A stretch of 64,000 nucleotides of DNA from Phaseolus vulgaris (Eukaryota > Streptophyta > Magnoliopsida > Fabales > Fabaceae): the NCBI RefSeq assembly GCF_000499845.2, contig NC_023750.2, forward strand, positions 11,584,653 to 11,648,652. The letters run 5' to 3'. Positions 46,110-57,889 of this stretch are shown here, piece by piece (within the stretch, counting starts at the first letter, position 1; each line of letters opens with the position of its first letter). The notes under the pieces are model-generated. The model was not told where the DNA came from and made no database searches. It saw only the letters and a list, made by a program, of their open reading frames with translations. A program made the position numbers and the translations under genes.

Positions 46110-46451
46110 CTTAAGCGAAGACTTGTCTAGCGAAAAGACTGAAAGAGCCTTCGTTAACACCGATCTACGTGGCACTGACGCAGAATTCCAAGCGATTGTA
46201 CTTTCTGCTGCTCTGACGCTCCACCAAACCCTTCACCCATCGTTCGACACGTGGCTTCATCAACGGCTCTCTTCATCTGCCGTTAGCGCTTCCTAAACTT
46301 ATTTCGAAAACCCTTAAACCCGTTACGCTCCCACTGTTCCATCATTTTCTTCGCGCTTGCAAACGCTCTCACTTCCTTCTGCGAAAGCTCTCGACGTTCT
46401 TCGACGCTCTAAATCACCATCTCCCTTCACCGTCTTCCTGATCATCGAAAG
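46110..46451 (+). promoter_or_regulatory. Upstream region and first untranslated exon of the F accessory gene
   Basis: Between the polypurine tract and the splice donor at 46451 there is no open frame of note. By analogy with A and D this stretch must hold promoter and transcription start of the plus-strand accessory gene. The 3' part (about 46330-46450) is rich in CTCTCGACG/TTCTTCG words, like plant 5' UTRs. No clear TATA box was found. Confidence 0.4.
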
Positions 46452-46684
46452 GTAACTACTTTCCTTCATCTGTTGGGTTTCCTTGCATTTTCACCGATTT
46501 GCATCATCCTGTAACTGCCTGGTGCATACGCTGTGGGTTGTTTTTCCATTTCTCCTTCTGCGTAACTTAGGGCTTTGTCGATCGTCGCAACGAACATACA
46601 TTCGTTCGTTTTTTCACCTTCCTTCTGTGATCGAGTCAGCTTCTGTAATCCCCTGATCGTTTTTTCTTTCTTCTTCCTTTGCAG
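46452..46684 (+). other. 5' UTR intron of the F accessory gene
   Basis: Donor CGAAAG|GTAACT after 46451, acceptor TTCCTTTGCAG|TTGCTATC at 46684/46685, eight bases before the ATG at 46693. It is 233 bp long and T-rich. The same donor GAAAG|GTAAC and acceptor CCTTTGCAG|TT occur in D (229 bp). Confidence 0.7.
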
Positions 46685-46692
46685 TTGCTATC

Positions 46693-49315
46693 ATGACTCG
46701 CACAAAGATCACCCCGAACCCCCCTCCTTCAGCACGAAACCTTTCTTCACAAGCACACGACCCAACACAAGTTCGTGGTGCTTCCTCTTCGCAGGCTGAG
46801 AGGCTTGCATCTTCCCAAACTGCCCTGGCTCAGGCGACTCCATCTAACGCTGGAGGAGCCCCCGTCCCTCTGCCAGACTTCAAAACTCTATACCCCTGGG
46901 CTAACCCAACCCTTCTGAAGGAGACCTCGTAAGTGAACACTGCGGGAGCAGTTCTGCGGTTGACTAAGGGGGACGAGGCCTATCAGTCGTTTCACAAGGA
47001 GCACGACGAGAGGATGATGGTGCTGCCTTGCCCCGCCGCCCTGCCAGTGTGTGCTGATAACAAAGTAAGCGCCGACGGGCCCTTCTGCTTTGTTTACACA
47101 ACTTTCTTCAAGAAGGTCAAGCTCAGGTTCCCTCTTACCCGATTCGAGAGGGAACTCTTGACCGAGCTCAACATCGCTGCCGCCCAGCTTCACCCCAACA
47201 GCTGGGCGTTTGTTCGAGCCTTTGAGATAACGTGCGACCACCTGGGGTTGCCCGCGTCAGTGGACGTGTTTTTGTTCCTTTTTGAGGCCAAGCACCCAGG
47301 AGACCGGCTGTGGGTCAGCCTGAATGCCATTGCTGGGAGATCCATTTTTACCATCTTCCAGCAATCGTACAAAGACTGGAAGGGGAAGTTCATCCAAGTA
47401 CGCGCAAACGATAAAGACACTTCCCTTCTCGATGGCTTCCCCTTGTACTGGGTGGACAAGGGGAAAAAGGAGTCCAAGAGCTGCTTCAGGAGGCCCAGAA
47501 GTCCTGATAGCATGGGAGCATTGGACCGAGACCTCTGTCTATTCTGGAAGAGGGTGGCAGATGCCAACATAACATTCCTGACCCCCACCCTGATCTCCTT
47601 CGAATTCTTTGAGGACCAGTTAGAATTCCAAATAGGTTAGGACGCTACACTCTTGTCTTGATATTGCTTCTGGGCGTCTTGTGCGATACGCACAAGACTT
47701 TGGTTTTACCTTTTCTGCATATGCCTGTTTTGCTGTTTCATTACCTCATACACTTGTCCTTTTCTTCTCTGAGCTAACTCATGCACTTTCGTTTCATGCA
47801 GACACCATGTTGGGTAAAAACATGCTCGCCGACTTAAAGGCGCTCGCCCGAAACCACGGGTTGGCGACCGGTTCCCAAACGGTGCCCAACTCGGCGGTCG
47901 AGAAGGCCATCGTTCATGGGCGATCACCGCCCAAGGAACCCACCCAGCGCAAGAAACTGGTCCTTAAGAGGCCTAAGCGAAAAGCCCCCCAAATCGTCCA
48001 AGAGGAGGAAGAAGAGGACGACGAGGTCACAGAGGATGGCCTTGTCACGAAAAGGAAGAGGGTGGCACCATCTTCTCCACCTGCTCCACCCCCTCTTCCA
48101 ACCTCAACACCACCATCAACGCCTGCTCCTCCTCCCTCATCGCCAACACCACAAGCCCCTTCATCACCAGTCCAAGCAGTTCCATTGGCCACTGCGCCAC
48201 CTGCAGCTGAGGCCCAAGAGCCAAATTTCTTGGAGGACCCCCCAAGTGCCTCTACGCCACATGTGTCAGCAGGAGGGGGCCCCCCTTCAAACACCTCAGC
48301 TGCAGGAAATGTTCCGATCGGGGATGAGGTTGCTCATACCTCTCCGATTATAATCACCGAATCCCCGATCCCGTCGCCACGCCAGGAAGTAAACACTGAA
48401 GATCCTGCTAAGGAAGGTGGCGGCGAGAACCCTCAACAAGCCCCCCTGGCGCCTCTCCAAGCAGCAAACCTTTCCCTCGAGGTCACAAGGATGTGGGAAC
48501 CTCTGACTGCTAAACTGAAAACCATAGCAGAGGATATCCCATCGATTATAACGAGGGCCGTGGAGAGCTCCACCAGGAGGCTTCAAGACGATCTCTTCAA
48601 CCTCAGGACTGAAAATAGCACTATGAAGGTCGAGGTGGAGAAGATGTCATTCAGCCTGACGCTCGCAGAAATCGAACACTCCCGAGTGGAGGATGCCATG
48701 AACACCGAGCTCAGGCTGGCGCGCAAGGAAGCTGCTGACCTTCGCCGCAAAGTCCACGATCTTGCCCAAGAGAAAGTCGAGTTGGAAAGCAAGATCGTAC
48801 CTCTCCGCGCCAAGGCGATTGACCTGGAGGCTCACATTCAAGCTGACGCCGCTAAGGTACAAAAGCTGGAGCAAAGGTCGATCGATCGCGAGAAGCTACT
48901 TGGGCAAGTAGAAAAAGCGAGGGACGACGCCATGGCTGATCTCGCCGAGGCAAACAAGGAAAAAGGAAAGATGGCTGCCGAGTTGACCCAAGCTCAAACG
49001 GAATCCAAGAAGGTTACTGACGACCTTCTCCATGCTCAAGAGACCAACGAACAACTCCGAAAACAGGTCGAAGAGCTGGAGCAGCAGAACAAGGAGCTTA
49101 AGAAACAGGTTGAAGAACTTCAAGGGCAAATTGAAGAACTTAAGCTAAGCTCTGCTCAGATTCTGGTTGCAGGATTCGAAGCCGCTCGGGAACAATTCGC
49201 ATGCCTATTCCCCGATCTCGACCTCAGCATGGTGTCGTTAAACAACGAAGTAGTAGATGGAAAGGTCGTTCCCGCCGAAGACTTAACCAACTCCACCTCA
49301 TCTGCTACTTTATAA
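46693..49315 (+). pseudogene. Opposite-strand accessory gene of element F, two coding exons, one in-frame stop
   Basis: Coding exon 1 is 46693-47635 (MTRTKITPNPPP start), with the gypsy-type-transposase-like domain: YPWANP, FCFVYTTFFKKV, FPLTRFERELLTELN, WAFVRAFEI, SVDVFLFLFEAKHPGD, YKDWKGKFIQV and FPLYWV. Intron 47636-47801 (ATAG|GTTAGG, TTTCATGCAG|ACACC) is in phase 1. Coding exon 2 is 47802-49315: basic PKRKAPQ and KRKRV patches, a long Pro-rich stretch (about 48070-48180), then a coiled coil of roughly 220 residues (for example RKQVEELEQQNKELKKQ), ending VVDGKVVPAED before a short tail. The only lesion is TAA at 46930-46932, where D has Ser. The layout suggests a nuclear, self-associating protein; the role is unknown. 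Confidence 0.82.
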
Positions 49316-49862
49316 TTTCGCTTGCATATACCTTGTAATAAAAACTCGTGCATATGTGTTTTGAACAGATACTTATTTCAATCACAAAACTTGGATATTC
49401 TTTCTTCTGACTTCTTTAAGCGCTTTCACCTTCTTTGTATGTTTAACTTTGTCGGTCTTAACTTAACGATTTCGCAAACACAACCTTTTGACTTTAACTG
49501 CTTCGAACCACTTCAAATTTAAGCAATAATCGTTTTAAACAACTTGTACTCCTGAGGCACTAACCTTATCATAAGAATACCTTCCAAGCAACGAACTGTA
49601 ACTCAATCATGGCTCAAACAACGTCCCACTCGACCTGCTTTATCAGACAAGTTTTTCAACCTTCTCGCCAAGACCTCTTGGTAACACCAGCTTTTCCTAG
49701 CCTCATGCTTTGGCAATCGTTTCTTTATCTGGGGTAGAAACGCCCTTTTTTGGGATCTTCCTTTGCCCCCCTGAACTTCAGAGCAAAAAACCGGCTGACT
49801 AGGCGTTCTCTTCGAACCTACCTTAGCCACCTTTCAAGCTTCTTCCACCCTCTTCGCCATAC
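49316..49862. other. 3' region of element F between accessory gene and repeats
   Basis: No credible gene. AT-richer than its surroundings near 49320-49600. It would contain the 3' end of the accessory transcript (TGTAATAAAAAC at 49333-49344 includes AATAAA). Confidence 0.55.
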
Positions 49863-50760
49863 CTGAACTCGTCCGAGACGAGAAGGATTTTATCTTGCCT
49901 ATGCTCGCACATAAGCGAGAAGGTCTTTAACTCGCCTGAACTCGCTCATCGGCGAGAAGGACTTTTTACTCGCCTGAACTCGCTCATCGGCGAGAAGGAC
50001 TTTTTACTCGCCTGAACTCGCTCATCGGCGAGAAGGTCTTTAAATGGCCTTAACTCGCTCGATGGCGAGAAGGACTTTATATGGTGCCTCAACTTGCCCA
50101 GGGTGTACATCTCCTCCCCCCTGGATGCACTGAGGACCTTTCTCTTTCTCGCCTGCACTCGCTCGACAGCGAGGAGGTCTTTAACTGGCCTTAGCTCGCA
50201 CAACGGCGATAAGGACTTTATCTGGTGCCTCAACTTGCCCAGGGTGTACATCTCCTCCCCCCTGGATGCACTGAGGACCTTTCCTTTTTTTCTCGCCTGC
50301 ACTCGCTCGACGGCGAGGAGGTCTTTAACTTGCCTCTACGTTGCCCCAGGAGTTACATATTCTCGCTCCCAGAAACACGGAGGACTTTTTCTCTTTCTCG
50401 CCTGCACTCGCTCGACGGCGAGGAGGTCTTTAACTTGCCTCTACGTTGCCCCAGGAGTTACATCTTCTCGCTCCCAGAAACACGGAGGACTTTTTCTCTT
50501 TCTTGCCTGCACTCGCTCGACGGCGAGGAGGTCTTTTACTTGCCTCAGGACGCGCGAGAGCGTTGAGGTCTTTCATCTGGTGCCTCCGATCGCCGAAAGA
50601 CGATGAGGACTTTGAAAACTTAACTGGTGCCTCCAATCACCGAAAAACGATGAGGACTTAAACTTAACTGGTGCCTCCAATCGCCGAAAAACGATGAGGA
50701 CTTAAAACTTAACTGGTGCCTCTAATCGCCGGAAAACGATGAGGACTTAAAACCTTTTAG
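49863..50760. repeat. Complex tandem repeats in the 3' region of element F
   Basis: Several related arrays follow one another. A 38 bp unit (GAACTCGCTCATCGGCGAGAAGGA...) starts about 49938. A 141 bp unit starts GGTGCCTCAACTTGCCC at 50083 and 50224. A 105 bp unit starts CCTCTACGTTGCCCC at 50333 and 50438. A 44-47 bp unit starts CTGGTGCCTCC at 50577, 50624, 50668 and 50713. All share a CTCG...GGCGAG...AGGNCTTT core. Long frames crossing this block are a by-product of the repeats. Confidence 0.88.
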
Positions 50761-50996
50761 AAAGCACGCGATATATCTTTTCTTGCCTTAAATCATGTAC
50801 AAATGACAAGGTCTTTCTTCAAAACTTTTGAAAAAAGCACACATGCAATTTGAAAACACCTTATACTTCGAAAACTCTTCTTTTATTGGGTAGCCTCATT
50901 AAAAACCCTCCTTAGGGAAAAACGAGTGCCCCCTTCAAACTGTTTTAACAGAGACATCGTAATATAACATTGTGTTTGTCTTTACTTACAAAGCTC
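50761..50996. other. Spacer between repeats and end of pol in element F
   Basis: Contains the block TTTTATTGGGTAGCCTCATTAAAAACCCTCC-TTAGGGAAAAACGAGTGCC (about 50881-50931). A reverse-complement homologue occurs in D near 57730-57775 and in B near 6830-6870. It is conserved although non-coding. Confidence 0.6.
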
Positions 50997-53900
50997 TTAA
51001 CTATAGTACAACTTCAGGTGTGTGGCATTCCAGGTGCGAGGAATCGCCCCTCCTTCCAGCGTTTCTAAGCGGTAGGCTCCGTTCCCGAGCGCCTCGGTTA
51101 TTCTGAACGGTCCAGTCCACTTGGGTGATAGTTTATTCTCCATCTCATACTGGTGGGCCTTCCTCATCACCAGATCGCCTTCTCTAAACTGCCTTGGCAT
51201 CACCTTTGAGTTGTATCTTCGCTCGATCCTCCTCTTCACCGCCTCAGCCTTCAGCCTCGCCTCTTCCCTGACTTCATCCAGCAGATCCAGGTTCAACCTT
51301 CTCTCTTCATTCGAGTCTTCCTCTACAAAGTTCTGGAATCTCGGCGAGCTCTCCTGGATCTCCACCGAATCATGGCGTCGCACCCATAGACCAAGCTAAA
51401 CGGGGTCTCATGGGTTCCTGACTGCTCGGTGGTGTGGTACGCCCAAACTATACGGGGCACCTCCTCAGCCCAACTTCCCTTGGCTTTCTCAAGCCTTCTC
51501 TTCAAACCTCTCAACAACACCCGATTAGCTGATTCCACCTGGCCATTTGTTTGAGGGTGCTCGACGGATGCAAACACTTGTTGAATTCCTACCCCTTCGC
51601 AAAGCTTCTTCAACAGGTGGCTTGCAAACTGCGTCCCATTATCTGACACCAGGCGCTTAGGCACTCCAAACCGGCACACGATGTTCTTCCATACAAAACC
51701 TTCGATCTTGTGTGCGGTGATCTGGGCCACTGGTTCTGCTTCAATCCACTTGGTGAAGTACTCAATCGCCACCACCAAGTACTTCATTTGCCTGATCGCC
51801 AGCGGGAAAGGTCCCAGGATGTCGATTCCCCAAGTATGAAACGGCCAAGGGCTATAGATCGACTTCAACTCCTCGGAGGGTGCCTTGTGCCAATCGGCAT
51901 GCTGCTGGCATTGTTTACAACACTGGGCATATTTCTTGCAATCTTCTCTCATGGATGGCCAGTAGTAGCCTGCACGGAGAGTCCTCGCGGCCAGAGCTCG
52001 ACCCCCGACGTGGCTTCCACATATACCTTCGTGGAGCTCTGCCATAATTCTCGTGCACTTCTCGCCGTGTATGCATTCCAGGAGTGGGTGAGTGAACCCA
52101 AACCTGTACAAATCGCCATCAATCAATGTATACTTGCTGGAATTTTTCTTTACCTTCCTAGCTTCTGTTGGATCCAGCGGGAGGAGGCCATCTGCCAAGC
52201 ACCGCTTGTACTGTGTTATCCAAGTGTCTGGCTCATGGGCGGCGCAGACCTGCATCACGTCCACCTTCTCTCCTCGACATGCTCTAACTCTCGGCGATCT
52301 CAGAGTTTCTTGCGTCAAGGACTTATGGCTTCTCGCTGCTCTCTCCGTCGACTTGCTTACCTGAAGGACCAGGTGATCTGCTATAAATGCTCTTGGCGTC
52401 TTCAGAGTTTCTTGAATCACCGTCCTCTGCCTACCCCCCTTGCCTGAGCTGGCGAGCTTAGCTAGCAAGTCAGCTCGGGCATTCTGCTCCCGGGGCACAT
52501 GTACTACTTCAAAAGAGGCAAAGGAACTCTTCAATTCCTGCACATACGCCAAGTAAGCCGCCATTTGTGGATCTTTAGCCTGGAACTCGCCTGTTACTTG
52601 CCCTGTGACTAGCAGCGAGTCACTCTTAGCCATCAGCACCCTAGCCCCCATCTCCTTGGCCAGCAAAATCCCAGCGATCAGCGCCTCATACTCTGCTTGA
52701 TTGTTGCTGGCTTTAAAGGCAAACCTCAAAGATTGCTCAATCAGCACGCCGTTGGGCCCTTCCAATATGACTCCAGCACCGCTACCCTGCTGGTTCGACG
52801 ATCCATCCACCGAGAGTACCCAACGGAAATCGTCTCCTTCAACCCGCGTCGCCTCTGATGAGAGCTCGACCACAAAATCTGCAAAGATTTGCCCCTTGAT
52901 CGGGCCTCGAGGCTCATATTTAATATCAAACTCTAACAACTCTACCGCCCACTTCACCATCCTTCCCGCAACGTCGGGTTTCTTCAAGACCTTCTGGATG
53001 GGCAGGTCAGTCATCACCAGTATTGTGAAACTGTGGAAGTAGTGGCGCAACCTCCTCGCCGAAAACACCACAGCTAGCGCAGCCTTCTCCAGGGCCTGAT
53101 ATCTCGTTTCTGGGCCCTGCAAGACTTTGCTCACAAAATAAATTGGCTTCTGAGCCTGATCTTGATCCTAGGCGAGCACCGCACTCACTGCCCTCTCAGT
53201 CACAGCGAAATACAACCTGAGAGGGATACCCGCCAGTGGTTTGCACAGAACCGGCGGGCTCGCCAGATACTCTTTTAGTTTGATGAAAGCCTCCTCGCAC
53301 TCTTTCGTCCAAACGAACTTGTTATTGCACCGCAGACATTGGAAATAGGGATGCCCCTTTTCTCCGCTAGCTGACACGAAGCGAGATAGGGCTGCCATCC
53401 GACCTGTCAGCTGCTGAACCTCTTTCACTGTTGCCGGGCTTCTCATCGCCAAGATGGCGGCACACTTGTCCGGGTTAGCTTCTATTCCTCTTTCAGTCAA
53501 GAGAAAACCCAAGAACTTTCCAGCCTCCACGCCGAAAATGCATTTTTCCGGGTTGAGCTTTAACTTGAACTTGGCGATCGTCGTGAACAATTCTTCCAAG
53601 TCTGCAACGTGCTTGCTTTTCTCCTGCGAGGTCACGACCATGTCATCGACGTAGGCTTGCACGTTCCTTCCCAGCATTGGTGCAAGTACTCGATCCATCA
53701 ACCTCTGGTACGTGGCCCCCGCGTTCTTCAGCCCAAACGGCATCACCTTATAGCAGTAGCACGACCTCTCCGTCATGAAGGCTGTTTTTTCTTCATCCAT
53801 GGGATGCATCTTGATCTGATTATAGCCCGAGAAGGCATCCAGGAAACTCAGCAGCTTGCATCCTGCAGCACTATCGACCAGGGCATCAATGCTTGGTAAA

Positions 53901-56440
53901 GGATACGAATCCTTTGGGCAAGCTTTGTTCAGATTGGTGAAATCGACGCACATGCGCCATTTCCCGTTGCTCTTCTTCACCAGTACGACATTTGCCAACC
54001 ATTCAGGGTACTGGACTTCCCTAATGTGGCCTGCAGCGAGGAGTTTCTATGTTTCGTCCCTGATCGCCTGCCTCCTCTCTTCATTGAATTTTCTTCTCCT
54101 TTGTCGCACCGGTCTCACCATGTTGTCCATCGCCAGATGATGGCACAAGAAGTCGGGATCGATCCCGGGCATGTCCGAAGCGGACCAAGCAAACGCGTCC
54201 AGATGCCGCTCAATCACCTTGGCGATCTGGTCCTGGAGATCGACCTCCAGAGATCTTCCGAGCTTGAAGATTTTCCCTCCGATCTCCTTTTCGAGCCACT
54301 GTTCAACGGGTTTGGGCCTGGATTCTCTGGCGATCACCGCCTTGGCGATTCCCAGTTCTCTCGCTTCCTCGGGGCGATTCCGCGCCTCTTCCTCCTCCAG
54401 GCCAGCATTTCTCTCCCCTAGCTCAGCGTCTATCATCTCTACAACCCTTCCGGCGGCCTCCTCTGATACCGGCGGTCTGGGCTTCACACCGGGAGGTGGG
54501 GTGGTTGTTACATAGCTCACTGATCTTTTGTTTTTCAGGCTATTCTCATAGCACCTTTTCGCTTCTTTCTGATCCGACTTGATCGTGATCACCACCCCTT
54601 CCATGGACGGCAGCTTCACCTTCATGTGCCGAGTCGATGGAATGGCGCCTATCCTGTTAAGAGTGGGCCTACCCAACAGGATGTTATATGCTGAAGGGGC
54701 GTTTACGATGAGGTACTTGATTTTCTCCGTCCTCGACCCAGCCTCATCTGTAAACGTGGTTCTCAGCTCAATGTACCCCCTGACCTCCACCTGGTCGCCA
54801 GCGAACCCATATAAGCACCCTCCATACTGGTCAAGGGGCAATTCCAGCTGCGTGAAAGTCGGCCAGAACATCACGTCTGCCGAGCTTCCTTGGTCCACCA
54901 GAACTCTGTGGACCTTCCTCCCTGCTGTTATCAACGAAATAACTATGGGATCGTTGTCATGAGGCACAACGTCCCGAAGATCCTGCTTTGTGAACGTGAT
55001 GTCCACTTCCGGCGAGTGATCTTCAAACATGTCCACTGCCATCACCGATCGCGCATACTTTTTCCTATGCGATGCGGTGCATCCACCACCTGAGAAACCC
55101 CCTGCTATGGTGTGGATCTCCCCGTGGATTGGCATCTCGTGTTGCTGGGCTTCTCCACCTGCTGGCTGGGAACTCGATGCTCCCCCCGTCCTCCTGTCCA
55201 GCAGATAGTCATTTAGGAACCCGCTCTTAACCAGATCGTCGAGCTGGTATCCTAAAGACAAACACGAGTCCAGGTTGTGGCCAAAACACTGGTGGAACTC
55301 GCACCAGGCGTCCGGCTTTGACCCCAGCACCTTGTCTCCCACCTTCTCGGGCGCCTTCAACCTAGCAGATATGTTAGGGATAGCGATCAAGTCCGCTAGT
55401 CCCATGACGAATTTGTGCTTAGGCGGGCGATTGTATTCCCGGCGTGCTGGTTGTTGGCGTGCTGGTTGTTGGCGCGCTTGGCTTCTTCCCTTATTTCTCC
55501 TGTCGTAAGGATAGCGAGTCCTTTGGTCTTTTCTGGCCGCCGCCGCCGTTTCCAGCACCCTCTGCGGCTGGATCCTGGTCTGGGCGCGTGGCCTGGCGGG
55601 AGCCACGCTGCCTCTCTTCTCGGCGACTTCACTCTCGTCGGCGATGTGGGCCACCGCAAGTCGCCTGACTTCAGCAAACGTCGCTGGATGAGCCCTGATC
55701 AAGGCCTCGCAGAATGGCCCTGGCTGCACGCCCTTCTTGAAGGCATAGACCAGCATTTCTTCATCCTTGGCCGGCGATCTGACCATCTGCGCTCCGAAGC
55801 GATTGAGGTAGTCTCTGAGGGACTCCCCATGGTACTGCCTTATATCAAACAGATCATAGGACACCCTCGGCGGTGCCTTATTCACAATGTACTGCTCGAC
55901 AAAGATCTTCGAGAATTGTTGAAAATTGGTTATGTGGCCATTAGGCAGGATCACAAACCACTCCATCGCCGTTCCCTGGAGCGTGCTCACGAACATCTTG
56001 CAGTAGACGGCGTCTGACCCTCCCGACAGCATCATCTACGTGTGGAACGTGGTCAGATGAGCCTCTGGATCCTCCACGCCGGTAAAAACAGCTTTAACCG
56101 GAACCACGCTCGTGGGAATTGGCGTGTCGGTAATCGCCTGAACAAAAGGCATTGGGAACACACGAGGTGGCGTCGACGGCGCCGCCTCTTCAACAGAAGA
56201 ACGTCCTTGCTGCTCCTGAAGAGCTCGACGCAGCTCCTCAGTTACCTTGCTGAGCTCCTCGTTCCTGGCGCGAGAGGCGACCAGGTCCTCATGTATCCTC
56301 GCCTGCTCTACGCGCGAGGCTTCCACAGTTGCCTGCAACGAGCGCATCATCTCTGCCATCTGCGCCATGGTCATGGCGGCGTCGCCTTCAGCAGCGACAG
56401 GCGCCACGGGACTGGAGCGATTGCTTCGCATTTTTCTCAT
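50997..56440 (-). pseudogene. gag-pol of element F, nearly intact
   Basis: Start at ATG 56440 (MRKMRSNRSS). Gag: helix with AEMMRSLQATVEAS; capsid-like FTGVEDPEAHLTTFHT to QPGPFCEALIRAHP; a zinc-type WCEFHQCFGHNLDSC near 55300. Protease VDQGSSADVMF near 54880. RT: FTNLNKACPKDSYPLP and YVDDM near 53640. RNase H 1 near 53170-53050. RNase H 2: LSVDGSSNQQGSG near 52800 with D in KSDSLLVTG. Integrase: HEGICGSHVGG, C-x2-C (CCKQC), GIDILGPF, VSDNGTQF, HPQTNGQVE, then a GDLVMRKAHQYE tail. In-frame TAG codons at 56038-56036, 54049-54047 and 53170-53168, each where B, D or K has Gln, plus a one-base deletion near 51368. The dual RNase H is the hallmark of the Tat lineage. Confidence 0.93.
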
Positions 56441-56848
56441 TAACTTCAGCGAACCACAGGAATACAACAAACAACACTTCAACCACGATCGACTTCAGCG
56501 ATCAATCGGAGAAAGCTCAAGAAACTGCGCAAGAACTTCAAGAACACCGCAAACCTTCGAAGAAAAGCACAACTTCACCAAAAAACCACCGTTTCCCCGC
56601 GGACAGCCAAACAAGCGAAAGAACTCGAACTTCCACCAAACAGATTGCGCGCAAGCAACAAAAGACCTCACTCCACCGATTGAAAAGCCAAACGAACGGT
56701 TCAAAACGCAGATTCACCGAACGAAACTCAAAGAAACTACGAACGACGGTTGCACCAGCACACAACCACGCCGAAAACCTCGGAAACTTCCACGAACTCA
56801 CGGTGTGGATGGGAGCAAGCTTTACACGGCCCCACGGTGGGCGCCTGA
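56441..56848 (-). other. Leader and primer-binding site of element F
   Basis: The primer-binding site TCAGGCGCCCACCGTGGGGCC is at 56848-56828 on the minus strand, identical to that of D. The remaining roughly 390 bases up to the gag ATG hold no gene; frames crossing this stretch are not conserved in D. Confidence 0.7.
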
Positions 56849-57626
56849 TGATCCTGCCTGTTGACCGGAGCGCTGGAGAATGCCTCGTCAAAGGATCGAC
56901 GTGCGCACCGCTTCTCACCTCCGTTCCTCTTTGGGATCTATCTCAAGAACCTGCAAAGAAACGATACGGCGCCGCTGCGGCCGATCGCACTCCGACGCTC
57001 AAGTCAGTGACGGTATCACCAAATACTAAGAACGAGAACCGTGCAAATCCTCTCTCACTTGCAAGCGTAAAGTGTATGAACTGAACGTGTGTACCTCAGA
57101 AAGTCTGTTAAGAACTCTTATATACCTGGTGGTTTTCTCTCTCCTGGCAGTTACAGACTTGGACACGTGGCTCGTATCCAACTGTACACGTGCCATCATC
57201 TGGAGGCTCCCTGACTTGGCGCTGCTTCTACTCTCATTTTGGCTAAGTTACTTATGCATGGTACTGCCCAGTGCATAGCTAACTTAGGAGTGCGATCTCT
57301 ACTGGAACTGGCGAGTTAGGGCCTTCATACACCTTCCCTGTGGTCTCGCCGGCCGCCTTCATAATCTGCTTCTCCTTCATCTTCGGCGATGTGCTTGTTC
57401 TGGCGATCTCCGACGGCTTGGTCGCCTGAGTCTACATCTGGCGACTTCATCTTCAACCTGGCGATCGCCTATTCTGGTAAACTGGAAATCGGAACACGCC
57501 AACTTAACAACTGGCGACTACACGTGCCTCCCGACTTCCTTCCCATCTGCCAACCTGGCGCCTTGTCAACACGCCTACACTGTAGCAGGATGCCACGTCA
57601 TCACACCCGACCACCAGGGCGGTACA
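56849..57626 (-). repeat. 5' LTR of element F
   Basis: Identical in length (778 bp) to the 3' LTR. Differences at 56932, 57090, 57155 and 57573, each a C/T or G/A change at a CpG. The GCCAC duplication follows at 57627-57631, after which the pol codons of D resume. Confidence 0.95.
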
Positions 57627-57631
57627 GCCAC

Positions 57632-57656
57632 GCATCTCAAATTGTATTATAGTTAA
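57632..57656 (+). pseudogene. Last codons of element D pol
   Basis: After one GCCAC copy, the frame interrupted at 45318 continues with the codons for HLKLYYS and a TAA at 57654-57656. The homologous ends in F and B read HLKLYYS and NLKFYFS. This short tail is what proves the insertion point of F. Confidence 0.9.
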
Positions 57657-57889
57657 AAGCCTTGTAAGTAAAGACGAACATGAAGAGATTTACATGCTTT
57701 CTGTTAAAACAGTTTCAAGGGGGCACTCTTTTTTCCCTAAGGAGGGTTTTTAATGAGGCCACCCAATAAAGAAGAGTTTTCAAGTTTAAAGTTTCTAAGA
57801 TTGCATGCTTGTTGTTTTGAAAGTTTTAGAAAAAAGACCTTATCACTCGTACGTGATCTAAGGCAACGACAAAGTTATATTGCATGCTT

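Larger units (their letters stand above)
45319..57626 (-). mobile_element. Element F: complete, young Tat-like Ty3/gypsy retrotransposon, 12.3 kb
   Basis: Both 778 bp LTRs are present (5' LTR 57626-56849, 3' LTR 46096-45319) with GCCAC on both sides (45314-45318 and 57627-57631). On the minus strand the order is 5' LTR, primer site, gag-pol (56440-50997), tandem-repeat region, opposite-strand accessory gene (plus, 46693-49315), polypurine tract and 3' LTR. The LTRs differ at four positions only. Gag is full-length, unlike in B and D, but three in-frame TAG codons and a one-base deletion interrupt gag-pol and one stop interrupts the accessory gene. It lies in the last codons of D's integrase. 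Confidence 0.95.

Noticed and set aside
50094..50606. 170-codon open frame in F
   Set aside because: It lies entirely in tandem repeats, with repeated peptides (FLFLACTRSTARRSLT), and has no counterpart in D or B; a by-product of unit lengths divisible by three.
49863..50760. CRISPR-like array
   Set aside because: Units are contiguous tandem repeats without unique spacers, inside a plant retrotransposon.
51710..52447. 245-codon plus-strand frame opposite F integrase/RNase H
   Set aside because: Exact shadow of the conserved integrase frame on the minus strand; its protein is not conserved in D.
55415..56017. 200-codon plus-strand frame opposite F gag
   Set aside because: Shadow of gag; no ATG-supported conserved product and no counterpart in K or B.
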